Position numbers and translations under genes: made by a program. From the NCBI GenBank assembly GCA_905233165.1, contig CAJODL010000003.1, positions 62,001 through 126,000 on the forward strand: a stretch of 64,000 nucleotides of DNA. Reading direction: 5' to 3'. This document shows positions 1 through 7,785 of the stretch, piece by piece (position 1 is the first letter of the stretch; each line of letters opens with the position of its first letter). Under the pieces are notes generated by a model, which made no database searches, was not told the origin of the DNA, and saw only the letters and a list, made by a program, of their open reading frames with translations. This DNA is from an uncultured Prevotella sp. (GTDB lineage Bacteria; Bacteroidota; Bacteroidia; Bacteroidales; Bacteroidaceae).

Positions 1-1434
1 TACATAGCTGCTGACGCTGAGATTGCAATCATTCTCTAAGATGTCGTCATTCTTCACCAGTTTGGCAAGGTATTGCTCATCCTTGCGGTTAGCAAACAGC
101 TCCATAATCTTGTCCTGATGCTCTGGAAGAAGAATGTTCTTGTTGCCGTCCTTCTGAAATAGCTTGCTGGCATCGATAAAGAGGACTGAGGAATCGCGTT
201 TTGCACTCTTTTTCAGGACGATGATACAGGTAGCGATGCCTACGCCAAAGAAGAGGTTGGCAGGCAACTGGATAACTGTATCTACGAAGTTGTTCTTTAC
301 GAGATACTGGCGTATCTTCTTTTCGTCACCGCCACGATATAGCACACCGGGGAACTCTACTATTGCAGCTGTTCCTTTTTCGCTGAGGTGCCAAAGCATG
401 TGCATCGTGAAAGCCAAGTCGGCAGCACTCTTGGGCGCCAGCACTCCTGCTGGAGCATAGCGCTCGTCGTTGATAAGAATGGCATTGTCTTTGCCCACCC
501 ACTTCAGGGAATATGGGGGATTGGAGACGATGGCATCAAAGGGAGCATCCTGCATGTGCTGGGGCTTCAGAAGGGTGTCCTCCAGACGAATGTCGAAGTT
601 GTCGTAGTTCACATTGTGCAGGAACATATTTATTCGACAGAGGTTGTAGGTCGTTGGATTCACCTCCTGACCAAAATACTGTAGGTTAGGGTTCTCCTTA
701 CCAACAGTCTTGGCAAACTTCAGCAACAGCGAACCACTGCCACATGCTGGGTCATAGACCTTCTGGATGTTGGGATTGTCGTGGGCAGCAATGCGAGCCA
801 ACAGCTCCGAAACCTGCTGCGGGGTGAAGAATTCGCCACCGCTCTTGCCTGCTGACGATGCATACATCTGCATCAGAAATTCGTAGGTATCGCCAAAGGT
901 GTCGTTGTCGGTATCGTCATAACGCGAACCAAGATCCATATCGTCAACAGCCTTCAGCACCTTCACAAGCAGCTGGTTGCGGGCTATCACTGTGGCACCT
1001 ATCTTGGTGTTATCTACGGCAAAGTCGCTGAACAGACCACGCAGGTCATCTTCTGAAGGAGTGCCAACAGCAGATGCCTCAATGCTATGGAATATCTCCG
1101 TAAGATGCTCGTTGAGGTTTTCATCCTTGTCGGCATGTTTTACGACATTCTGAAACAGCTGCGAAGGCAACATAAAGAAACCCTTTGTCTGTATGGCATC
1201 AGTACGACCACCTTCTGCCTCTGCATCACTCATCTTCACATAGTCAAAGTCTGCATAGCCGGCCTCATGCATGCGACCATTGAAGTAGTCGCAGATATTT
1301 TCGGAGATAAACCTGTAGAAGATAGAGCCCAAGACGTAAGCCTTAAACTCCCATCCGTCCACGCTACCGCGCAGATCATTAGCTATCTTCCATATCGTCT
1401 TATGCAGTTCAGCACGTTCTTTCATCGTTGCCAT
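1..1434 (-). CDS. hsdM: Type I restriction-modification DNA methyltransferase subunit (HsdM), 3' part outside window
   Basis: N6-adenine methyltransferase subunit of a type I restriction-modification complex; with HsdS it binds and methylates the host recognition site. The reading frame starts with ATG at 1434 and is open to base 1, so about 478 residues are visible and the C-terminus is missing. The first 130 residues fit the helical HsdM N-terminal domain (WKIANDLRG near residue 15). The SAM-binding motif DPACGSGSLL lies near residue 226 and the catalytic NPPY near residue 305. A Bacteroidetes-type promoter sits directly upstream (1477-1507). hsdS and hsdR would be expected beyond the left edge but cannot be seen. 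The family call is secure; site specificity cannot be inferred without HsdS. Confidence 0.93.
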   Translation of the reverse strand, partial: MATMKERAELHKTIWKIANDLRGSVDGWEFKAYVLGSIFYRFISENICDYFNGRMHEAGYADFDYVKMSDAEAEGGRTDAIQTKGFFMLPSQLFQNVVKHADKDENLNEHLTEIFHSIEASAVGTPSEDDLRGLFSDFAVDNTKIGATVIARNQLLVKVLKAVDDMDLGSRYDDTDNDTFGDTYEFLMQMYASSAGKSGGEFFTPQQVSELLARIAAHDNPNIQKVYDPACGSGSLLLKFAKTVGKENPNLQYFGQEVNPTTYNLCRINMFLHNVNYDNFDIRLEDTLLKPQHMQDAPFDAIVSNPPYSLKWVGKDNAILINDERYAPAGVLAPKSAADLAFTMHMLWHLSEKGTAAIVEFPGVLYRGGDEKKIRQYLVKNNFVDTVIQLPANLFFGVGIATCIIVLKKSAKRDSSVLFIDASKLFQKDGNKNILLPEHQDKIMELFANRKDEQYLAKLVKNDDILENDCNLSVSSYV

Positions 1435-1476
1435 ATATCTTATTATACTTTTCTTGTCAGTAGATGAATATCTCTG

Positions 1477-1507
1477 CAAAGTTACAATTTTTTTCCAATA
1501 CAACAAA
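1477..1507 (-). promoter_or_regulatory. Bacteroidetes sigma-ABfr-type promoter of hsdM
   Basis: Read on the minus strand, a TTTG (-33 box, 1504-1507) is followed after 19 bases by TAACTTTG (-7 box, 1477-1484). This matches the consensus TTTG-N19/20-TAnnTTTG. It ends about 40 bases before the hsdM ATG. Confidence 0.75.
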
Positions 1508-1572
1508 GAAAAAGGTAATATTTTTCAAAAAATAAGTTTTTTGCGTTTTACTACTCCCCCTATGATTTAATG

Positions 1573-1640
1573 TTTAGAGTTTATAGTTTATAGTGTATAG
1601 TCAGTTATAAAGTTGAGAGTGGAGAGTAATTAGTTTAGTG
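1573..1640. repeat. Degenerate heptanucleotide array
   Basis: Units such as gtttaga, gtttata, gtttata, gtgtata, then gttgaga and gtggaga follow one another with a period of seven bases. They resemble the other heptamer arrays in this window but are more diverged. Confidence 0.6.
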
Positions 1641-1725
1641 GCTTAGTAGGTTGGTGGCGAATGAAAGAATGAAGAAATGAAAAAATGAAAGAATAATTAT
1701 TTAAACAAATAGTGAAAATTCTTTC

Positions 1726-1777
1726 AGTCGGGCGTACAAACCCTTTCTTTTAGTCGGGCGAACAAACCCTTTGTAAA
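1726..1777. repeat. 26-bp tandem duplication
   Basis: Two adjacent copies start with agtcgggcg at 1726 and 1752; both continue acaaaccctttt-like with one t/a difference (gtacaaa versus gaacaaa). Not coding in any convincing frame. Confidence 0.75.
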
Positions 1778-1819
1778 AGCGGACAAGCCGAGCGGTGAAA
1801 GCGGACAAGCCAAGCGGTG
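1776..1819. repeat. 22-bp tandem duplication
   Basis: Two adjacent 22-base copies (1776-1797 and 1798-1819) begin aaagcggacaagcc and end agcggtg; they differ at one base (g/a). The array ends a few bases from the stop codon of the hydrolase at 1829. Confidence 0.8.
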
Positions 1820-1828
1820 AGTTGAGAA

Positions 1829-2974
1829 TTACTTCAAATGTTTTTGGAAGAACTGTAGGGTGCGTTGTTGGGCTTCTATTGGGCAGCTATGGGGAATATC
1901 CCACAGTTCTGTTTCGAGATTGTCGTCTGCACCTTGACTCTTCCAGGTGTCGTGCATAATGCGGAAGGCTTTCTCAACCCCTGCAACGGGGAATAACTTA
2001 TCCTGCTTTCCGTTGATGAAGAGCATAGCCTTAGGACACGCTATGGAAGCGATATGGGGATAGTCAAGCCATCGACGCAAACCTGGCAGACAATTGGCAA
2101 AGCCACCATTCTCGGTACGTTTATATTTAAAGCTGAGCTGCTCGTCTGTTGTCACCATCCAACAGATGGCGCTGGCAGCCTTGATACGGTCAGAGAGGGC
2201 TGCCAACATCCATGCACGATAGGCTCCCATTGACCAACCTGTACACCCTATCCTGTCGGCATCTACCTCCGGCATCTGAGCAAGAAATTCCGTACCGCGG
2301 ATGTCATCATAGGTCATATAGGCAGACAGGTCGATGCCATACATCATCATATTACCTGCTATAACATCGTATTTCTCACGTTTAGGACCTTCTTTCTGTC
2401 CGCGCTCACCCCACATCGGTGCATCAGCAGAAAAGACCACATAGCCATGCTGCGCCAGATAATCGCCAAAGAACTGTCCGCCATAACCTGACACCCATTC
2501 CTCGGCATCCTTGATAACAGCTGGGGCTTCACAACTGAGTGGGCGAATAACTTTTTCCTTGCCAATAAACAGATGGGCACCATGATCGTGAAGGATATTG
2601 ATAGCAGGGAATGGTCCTTTGCCATCGGGTATCAGCACATATGCCGGAACGGTATAATAGCGGCTGAGACGAATCTCTATCTTCCTTGCCGTATATCCAT
2701 TGCGATGCTCCTCGAAGAGTACCGTCGCTTCCATATGCGGAGCCTCAGGTGGAGGCATCAGCATGCAGTCGAAGACCTTTTGGCGTGCTGCCTCCTTCCA
2801 CTTCTTGAAATCCTTAATAGGACTATTTCCCCACGCTAACGGATAGGTGAGGTCTTGGAGCAACGAATCAGCATAGACAGGCAGATTACGCTCGAACTCA
2901 TATTTATCTCGCTGCTGCGCAAAGGCTCCTGTAAAGAAGCAACATAGCAGAGCTGTAAGTATGGAGGAAGTCAA
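1829..2974 (-). CDS. Secreted alpha/beta hydrolase (acetyl-xylan-esterase / dienelactone-hydrolase-like)
   Basis: A 381-residue alpha/beta hydrolase. A hydrophobic leader ending GAFAQ (residues 1-20) looks like a signal peptide, so it probably acts in the periplasm or outside. The nucleophile elbow is GWSMG with Ser248; Asp325 (NGKQDKLFP) and His362 (DIPHSC) complete a plausible triad. HDHGAH near residue 130 would form the oxyanion side. The family includes carbohydrate esterases; the substrate is unknown. The first possible start is a TTG at 2974, immediately preceded in frame by a TAA that belongs to the neighbouring heptamer array. The leader therefore lacks the usual Lys/Arg n-region, which suggests the original 5' end was replaced. 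Leftmost gene of a leftward set with the SGNH hydrolase and the rsmF-like gene. Confidence 0.8.
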   Translation of the reverse strand: MTSSILTALLCCFFTGAFAQQRDKYEFERNLPVYADSLLQDLTYPLAWGNSPIKDFKKWKEAARQKVFDCMLMPPPEAPHMEATVLFEEHRNGYTARKIEIRLSRYYTVPAYVLIPDGKGPFPAINILHDHGAHLFIGKEKVIRPLSCEAPAVIKDAEEWVSGYGGQFFGDYLAQHGYVVFSADAPMWGERGQKEGPKREKYDVIAGNMMMYGIDLSAYMTYDDIRGTEFLAQMPEVDADRIGCTGWSMGAYRAWMLAALSDRIKAASAICWMVTTDEQLSFKYKRTENGGFANCLPGLRRWLDYPHIASIACPKAMLFINGKQDKLFPVAGVEKAFRIMHDTWKSQGADDNLETELWDIPHSCPIEAQQRTLQFFQKHLK

Positions 2975-2979
2975 TTAAA

Positions 2980-3138
2980 AGTTAAGAGTTAAGAGCTAAG
3001 AGCTAAGAACTAAGAGCTAAGAGCTAAGAGCTAAGAACTAAGAGCTAAGAACTAAGAACTAAGAGCTAAGAACTAAGAGCTAAGAACTAAGAGCTAAGAA
3101 CTAAGAGCTAAGAGTTAAGGGTTAAGGGTTAAGGGTTA
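2980..3138. repeat. Large heptanucleotide array, about 22 units (gctaaga / actaaga / gttaaga)
   Basis: From about 2981 to 3137 the sequence is a near-continuous tandem of seven-base units: gttaaga, gctaaga and actaaga, then gttaagg units at the right end. It fills the whole space between two leftward genes. Its left edge touches the TTG start of the hydrolase at 2974, and its right edge supplies the TAA stop of the SGNH hydrolase (3139-3141). Confidence 0.95.
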
Positions 3139-4299
3139 TTAAAACTGCTCTTCGTGGTCGTAGCGGGGCATGTAGCGTATCAGCTTATGAATGGCGGCGT
3201 GGGCCATTGCTTCGTAGGCGCGTTCGCTGGGGTGCAGGTGGTCACCGCTGTCAAAGCCGTCTGCGAAAGCTTTAGGATTGGTAACACTACGTACTGCTGC
3301 ATCGAAGTCTATGCAGCCATCGAAGATTGGTGAGGTGCGAAGCCATTCATTAAACTTCTGCCGCATCTGCTCGCGCTCTTCGTTATATGTGCGCCAGCCG
3401 AAGATTGGCAGCAAGGTGCCGCTCCATACCTTCAGGCCCATTGCCTTGGCTGGTTTGACATAAATATTCTCTACTCCATTCTCCATCTCTTCCACTGTCG
3501 GAAGGTCGCTCCAAGGACGGAAGGGATTGACATCGGTACCGACAGGATGGATGATATCGTTGATACCATGCTGGATGATGACATCGGTAGCTCCTGCCAC
3601 ATTCATCTCGATAGGAAAACGGGTAGCGCCCTTCAAGCCATAAGCCTGATATGTGATGCAGTCATACTGCCTCAGTATGCGTGTTCCGCTGACAGCACGA
3701 CGTATGATAGAGGCATTGGTGCAAAAGGCTTGCTGTGCCATATAATCGGGCCACGACTGCGCCGTAATGGAATCGCCATAGCATACTATCGCGTGATTGT
3801 CGGCAGACGTAAGGATGTCGATGGTGTTGAGGAAATAAAACCAGTTGGTATGACGTGTGAGGTCAAGGGGCAGTTCGTCTGCTTCAGCATAGTCACCATA
3901 GGCATAAGAGCCCTTTGACAGCGGCCCTATGATGAGTGTGCCGCTATTCATCTGGGTGTATCCTGCAAGATAGAAACTGATATCTACGACATCACCACGA
4001 CTGACAGCGATAGTGATAGCATCGCTCTCAACCTCCTTGCCTGGAAGAAGGGTGACAGAGGTATCTCCACCAAAGGTGATAGGGGTATGGTTGACAAAGA
4101 CTTTTGTCAGGGTAACGGGTTCCGTTCCTGTGAGATTTGAGAAACGGAAGCGTAGCATACTGCCGCTGAAACACATTCTGATAGGATAACGCAGGGTGAG
4201 GTCTTTTGCATAGACGGCTTCACGACGGTCTGTTATAGAGGTGGCATTGCCCCAGCAGGCAACCCATTTGGTGGGGGCTACAGATTGCGGATTTTCCAT
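3139..4299 (-). CDS. SGNH/GDSL-family hydrolase (two-domain esterase)
   Basis: A 386-residue protein with an N-terminal beta-rich domain (about 10-165) and a C-terminal SGNH hydrolase domain. The block I motif is YGDSIT with Ser177. HGIND (Asn247) gives the oxyanion-hole Asn of block III, and DHLHP gives the catalytic pair Asp353/His356. Members with this layout are often deacetylases of glycans; the substrate here is not determined. I see no signal peptide. ATG at 4299 lies inside the 3' end of the upstream rsmF-like gene (22-base overlap), so the two are probably co-transcribed. Confidence 0.82.
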   Translation of the reverse strand: MENPQSVAPTKWVACWGNATSITDRREAVYAKDLTLRYPIRMCFSGSMLRFRFSNLTGTEPVTLTKVFVNHTPITFGGDTSVTLLPGKEVESDAITIAVSRGDVVDISFYLAGYTQMNSGTLIIGPLSKGSYAYGDYAEADELPLDLTRHTNWFYFLNTIDILTSADNHAIVCYGDSITAQSWPDYMAQQAFCTNASIIRRAVSGTRILRQYDCITYQAYGLKGATRFPIEMNVAGATDVIIQHGINDIIHPVGTDVNPFRPWSDLPTVEEMENGVENIYVKPAKAMGLKVWSGTLLPIFGWRTYNEEREQMRQKFNEWLRTSPIFDGCIDFDAAVRSVTNPKAFADGFDSGDHLHPSERAYEAMAHAAIHKLIRYMPRYDHEEQF

Positions 4300-5456
4300 T
4301 CTTTGGGATATAGGTTATTGGCACGGGTGCCGATATTTTTTACAAAGCCAAGGGGGAGGTTCTGATATGTTACGATGACATAACCGCGTGGTGTCTCTTC
4401 TGGCAGAATCAGGGACTCGCGATGGAGGTATTTCAAGGCATCTTCACGGCTTAACTCCACTCGTGGATACGCATCTTTTGGAGTTGCGATGGACAGGGCC
4501 TCAGCATGATTAATTGACAATTGACAATTGACAGTTGAGAGTTGAGAGTTGATAGGTGACAGGATACGGAGTGCTTGCATATTCTGGCGTGAAATGGTGA
4601 CATCTGTTGACATCTTGCGGAGGACAGCCATAAACAGTCCTTCTCCCCTATCGACACCAGGTATGAAACGCTTTGCAGGAAGTATCTCTTCTGCCTCGAA
4701 ATTGTCCTTTATCCACTCTATATTCTCTTCATCCTCATGACGATTGAACGTACAGGTAGAATAGATGAGTATGCCGCCAGGACGCAGGCAATCCCATATA
4801 TCGCTGATAATAGAGCGTTGCAGCTGCTGACATTTCATAACATTCTGCACACTCCATTCCTTAATGGTTGCAGGGTCTTTGCGAAACATTCCCTCGCCGG
4901 AGCATGGTACATCGGTAAGGATAAGGTCGAAGAGAAGGCCCGACTTCTTATAGTCACTCGCGTAATTATTGGTAACAACGACATTTGGGTGGCCTTGCTT
5001 CTGCATATTCTCCACAAGGATATTAGCACGCTTACGGTCAGGCTCGTTGGAGAACAGTTTTACATCTTCTGGAAGGGCTGCACGCAGCAATGTTGACTTA
5101 CCACCTGGAGCAGCACAAAGGTCAAGAACAGTTGAAAGCTGATAGTTGAAAGTTGACAGTTCCTCGCGAATGACCTTGTCAAGATACATTGACGATGCTT
5201 CCTGCACATAATATGCTCCTGCATGCAGCAGAGGGTCGAGGGTGAAGTTAGGACGCTCCGTGAGGTAATAGGCATCCTTACAATGGGGAACGGGGTCTGC
5301 AAGAGGTAAGAGGTAAGAGGTGAGAGACGGAAGGGATTTGAAGGGGTTGAGCCTCACAGAAACAGGAGCGGGCTCATCGAAGGAATGTAGGTATTGCTGC
5401 CATACGGCCTCACCAAACAATTCGCGGGTGTATGTTATGAATTCCTCTGGAAGCAA
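4278..5456 (-). CDS. rsmF: RsmF/NOL1-NOP2-Sun family rRNA cytosine-C5 methyltransferase with three in-frame repeat insertions
   Basis: SAM-dependent RNA m5C methyltransferase, most likely acting on 16S rRNA. The SAM motif LDLCAAPGGK lies at 111-120. The two signature cysteines are Cys185 in PCSGEG and Cys235 in STCTFNRHEDE. The C-terminal ~110 residues correspond to the RsmF-type RNA-binding extension. Three stretches are encoded by heptamer arrays: residues ~43-52 (PSLTSYLLPL), ~98-110 (ELSTFNYQLSTV, directly before motif I) and ~300-316 (SPINSQLSTVNCQLSI). All are in frame and leave the motifs intact. The start is a TTG at 5456; no ATG is suitably placed and the next bases upstream belong to another repeat block. 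The exact rRNA position is inferred from the family only. Confidence 0.85.
   Translation of the reverse strand: MLPEEFITYTRELFGEAVWQQYLHSFDEPAPVSVRLNPFKSLPSLTSYLLPLADPVPHCKDAYYLTERPNFTLDPLLHAGAYYVQEASSMYLDKVIREELSTFNYQLSTVLDLCAAPGGKSTLLRAALPEDVKLFSNEPDRKRANILVENMQKQGHPNVVVTNNYASDYKKSGLLFDLILTDVPCSGEGMFRKDPATIKEWSVQNVMKCQQLQRSIISDIWDCLRPGGILIYSTCTFNRHEDEENIEWIKDNFEAEEILPAKRFIPGVDRGEGLFMAVLRKMSTDVTISRQNMQALRILSPINSQLSTVNCQLSINHAEALSIATPKDAYPRVELSREDALKYLHRESLILPEETPRGYVIVTYQNLPLGFVKNIGTRANNLYPKEWKIRNL
4512..4560. repeat. In-frame heptanucleotide array inside the rsmF-like gene (third)
   Basis: Seven consecutive seven-base units: aattgac three times, agttgag twice, agttgat and aggtgac. On the coding strand they read as tcaa-type units without stop codons in any frame, giving the seven-residue peptide period QLSTVNC. 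Confidence 0.92.
5129..5163. repeat. In-frame heptanucleotide array inside the rsmF-like gene (second)
   Basis: Five units (cagttga, aagctga, tagttga, aagttga, cagttcc) that encode part of ELSTFNYQLSTV immediately before the SAM-binding motif. Same heptamer family as the array at 4512. Confidence 0.88.
5301..5328. repeat. In-frame heptanucleotide array inside the rsmF-like gene (first)
   Basis: Three aagaggt units and a diverged gagagac unit; on the coding strand acctctt repeats encode LTSYLLPL. The heptamer differs from those of the two other insertions in this gene. Confidence 0.85.
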
Positions 5457-5463
5457 TGGGGTA

Positions 5464-5637
5464 ACGTTTAAAGTTTAACGTTTAAAGTTTAAAGATAGTT
5501 TAAGAGTTTAATGGTTTAAGAGTTTAAGAGTTTAAGAGTTTAAGCCTTTGACCTTAGACTTTTGACCTTTGACCTTTGACCTTAGACTTTTGACCTTTGA
5601 CCTTTGACCTTAGACCTTTGACCTCGGCAATGCCGAG
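5464..5637. repeat. Compound octamer/heptamer array ending in a hairpin
   Basis: First half (about 5464-5545): aacgttta/aagttta and gtttaaga-type octamers. Second half (5546-5622): eleven heptamers, tttgacc with interspersed ttagact or ttagacc. It ends in ctcggc-aat-gccgag (5623-5637), a six-base-pair hairpin just after the porE-like stop codon on the minus strand that may act in termination. It lies between the porE-like gene and the rsmF-like gene. Confidence 0.9.
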
Positions 5638-5643
5638 CAGACC

Positions 5644-7785
5644 TTATTGGAAGTCAAAATAGAACTCGTCTTCTGAGGTTGGTTCTTCTTCCACTTGTGG
5701 TTTGCGTGGTTTCGGAATATTCTTCAGATTGCCGTTTTCGTCGAACATATTATATGTTGTGCGGAGAACCTTGAATTCTGTGCGTCTGTTGAGGGCATTG
5801 GCGGTTTCCTGCTCGTCGGGCTTGAGTTTGCTGATAAACTCCTCTGTCAGCACATCACCTTCATTCAACCAAGGATAGTGGTCAGCAACCTTCTTTCGGA
5901 TGCGTTTCGGATTCTCTTCGCCATAACCGACTGGTGTCAGACGGTCTGCTGCTATACCTTTGGAAATGAGATAGTTAACAACTGACTCGGCACGTTGTTG
6001 TGAGAGCTTTTGGTTAAACTCATTAGAGCCTCTGAAGTCTGTATGAGCGGACAACTCAATAGTGATATTTGGGTTTTCGTTAAGCATCGTCACGAGGGAA
6101 TCCAAAGCATGCGCGCTGGATGGCAACAGGCGAGCCTTTCCAAACTCATAGAAGATATTATCGATGAGCACAGGAACAGAGATATTTGCCAAGGGGAAGA
6201 GCAGAGAATATGTCTCTGATTCCTTCACGTCGGCAGGAACTGTTACCTCTTCCTTATGATTCAGGAAGCCGCCACAGGTGCCAAGGATGATATAATCTGT
6301 ACCAGGCTTTGCGACATATTCAAAAGAGCCGTCACTCTTTACGAGCGAATGCTGATTGGTGCCATCGCTGCCCACGATATATGCTTCGGCATCGGGCAGT
6401 CCGTAGCCGTCCATCTCATATATCACACCTTTAATAAGCTGTACCGCTTCCGGATTCTCAAACCACCATATATGGTCATTACCTCTGCCGTCATTGCGTG
6501 AGGTAGAGAAATAGCCGCGATTATAAGCCCCCTCGAAGGTCATACCGAAATCATCCGCCTGACTATTGAGGGGATATCCAGGATGGATAATTTTATTATC
6601 CTTATATATAAATATATCCAAGCCTCCCATTCCCGGGTGTCCGTCAGAAGAGAAATAGAGGTCGCCATTAGGTCGGAAGGTTGGGAACATCTCATTACCA
6701 GGAGTATTGATTGGTTCGCCAACATTCTCTACTCCCATAGCCATACCATTCATGATGCGTGTGCGCCAGATGTCCAAGCCCCCTAATCCGCCCGGCATAT
6801 CGGAAACGAAATAGAGCCATTCGTTATCAGGAGAGATAGCAGGATGAGCAAAAGCAGACAGTGTATCACGAGTCAGATGGAACTCCTTTGCCTGTCCCCA
6901 CGAAGCATCAGCACGATTGGATATCATTACCTTTGCATAACGGGGAACAGCATCTTCAAAGGTACACTGGGTGAGATACATCTCTTTGCCATCAGACGAG
7001 ATGCAACAGGCACCTTCGTCATAGGCAGTATTCAATCCGGAAGCAACTGGTTCGGGCTTACTCCACTTGCCCTTATCGTCTTTCTCGGAAAAAAAGATAT
7101 CTGACGCCTTCATACCAGTAACACCACTCAGCTCATCGCCCTCGGCATCGTTACGGGTAGAAGAGAAATAGAGTTTATCATTATCTTCGCCACCCAAACA
7201 AGGGGAATAGTCATCGCGACGGGAATTGAAGAGGTCCATTCGCTTTACGGAATATGCAGAGCCTTCTTGCTTCCACTGAGGAGCGTTGGTAGCAGAGATG
7301 ATACCATTCTTTACCAAAACAGCAGCCTGTTCCGGAGTATAGCGTGAATGCCTTTCGTTTAATGTGGTAGTGTCATTATCCAACGAATCAAGTAGCAGCT
7401 GAAATTCCGCCAATGCCGTCTTATACTCACCATTCTTCAGCAGAGCCCTTGCATAATCAATGCGGTCGGCAGCAAGTATAGTGCCATAGCGAACAGCATT
7501 GCGATAACCACCCAAGGCTTTCGTAGTATTATTGATGTGGTTAAAACAACGAGCCATCTTCAAGGCGCGTCTGCCACGATGTTCTTTCTCCTTTGCAGGC
7601 GTCTTGGAATATGCACGACGATAGTATTCGCCAGCAACATAGTATTCGCCAAGGGCAAGGGCTTTATCACCTTTTTTCTCTATGCTTGCCTCATCACAGG
7701 ATGCTGCCAGCATCATGAATGCCAGCAGGAAGAACAACGGGGAACGGAGTATCTGTAGGCTATATCGTAAAAACGGTTTTCGCAT
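5644..7785 (-). CDS. porE: PorE-like outer-membrane lipoprotein: TPR, PD40 propeller, CRD, OmpA peptidoglycan-binding domain
   Basis: A 713-residue lipoprotein. The lipobox LAASC places the lipidated cysteine at residue 30. In order: TPR-like helices (about 35-140), WD40/PD40 beta-propeller blades with repeated S.D...LYFSS patterns (about 200-440), a carboxypeptidase-regulatory-like beta domain starting IKGVIYEMDGYGLPDAEAY (about 445-520), and an OmpA-C domain with ELSAHTDFRGSNEFNQKLSQ (about 545-660). This four-part order is that of PorE, the type IX secretion component that contacts peptidoglycan. The assignment rests on architecture and on the nearby porQ. Overlaps the 3' end of tatD by 26 bases, so it is translated from the same transcript. 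Confidence 0.75.
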   Translation of the reverse strand: MRKPFLRYSLQILRSPLFFLLAFMMLAASCDEASIEKKGDKALALGEYYVAGEYYRRAYSKTPAKEKEHRGRRALKMARCFNHINNTTKALGGYRNAVRYGTILAADRIDYARALLKNGEYKTALAEFQLLLDSLDNDTTTLNERHSRYTPEQAAVLVKNGIISATNAPQWKQEGSAYSVKRMDLFNSRRDDYSPCLGGEDNDKLYFSSTRNDAEGDELSGVTGMKASDIFFSEKDDKGKWSKPEPVASGLNTAYDEGACCISSDGKEMYLTQCTFEDAVPRYAKVMISNRADASWGQAKEFHLTRDTLSAFAHPAISPDNEWLYFVSDMPGGLGGLDIWRTRIMNGMAMGVENVGEPINTPGNEMFPTFRPNGDLYFSSDGHPGMGGLDIFIYKDNKIIHPGYPLNSQADDFGMTFEGAYNRGYFSTSRNDGRGNDHIWWFENPEAVQLIKGVIYEMDGYGLPDAEAYIVGSDGTNQHSLVKSDGSFEYVAKPGTDYIILGTCGGFLNHKEEVTVPADVKESETYSLLFPLANISVPVLIDNIFYEFGKARLLPSSAHALDSLVTMLNENPNITIELSAHTDFRGSNEFNQKLSQQRAESVVNYLISKGIAADRLTPVGYGEENPKRIRKKVADHYPWLNEGDVLTEEFISKLKPDEQETANALNRRTEFKVLRTTYNMFDENGNLKNIPKPRKPQVEEEPTSEDEFYFDFQ

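Larger units (their letters stand above)
1508..1828. other. Gene-free spacer, AT-rich, made largely of short repeats
   Basis: About 320 bases without a credible gene. From left to right it holds a homopolymer-rich AT stretch, a degenerate heptamer array (about 1573-1640; units gtttaga, gtttata, gttgaga), an octamer-like gaatgaaa run (about 1660-1695), a 26-bp direct duplication and a 22-bp direct duplication. The last two are listed separately. Confidence 0.7.

Noticed and set aside
2980..3138. CRISPR-like array
   Set aside because: The period is seven bases with no spacers and there are no cas genes nearby; it is a tandem array.
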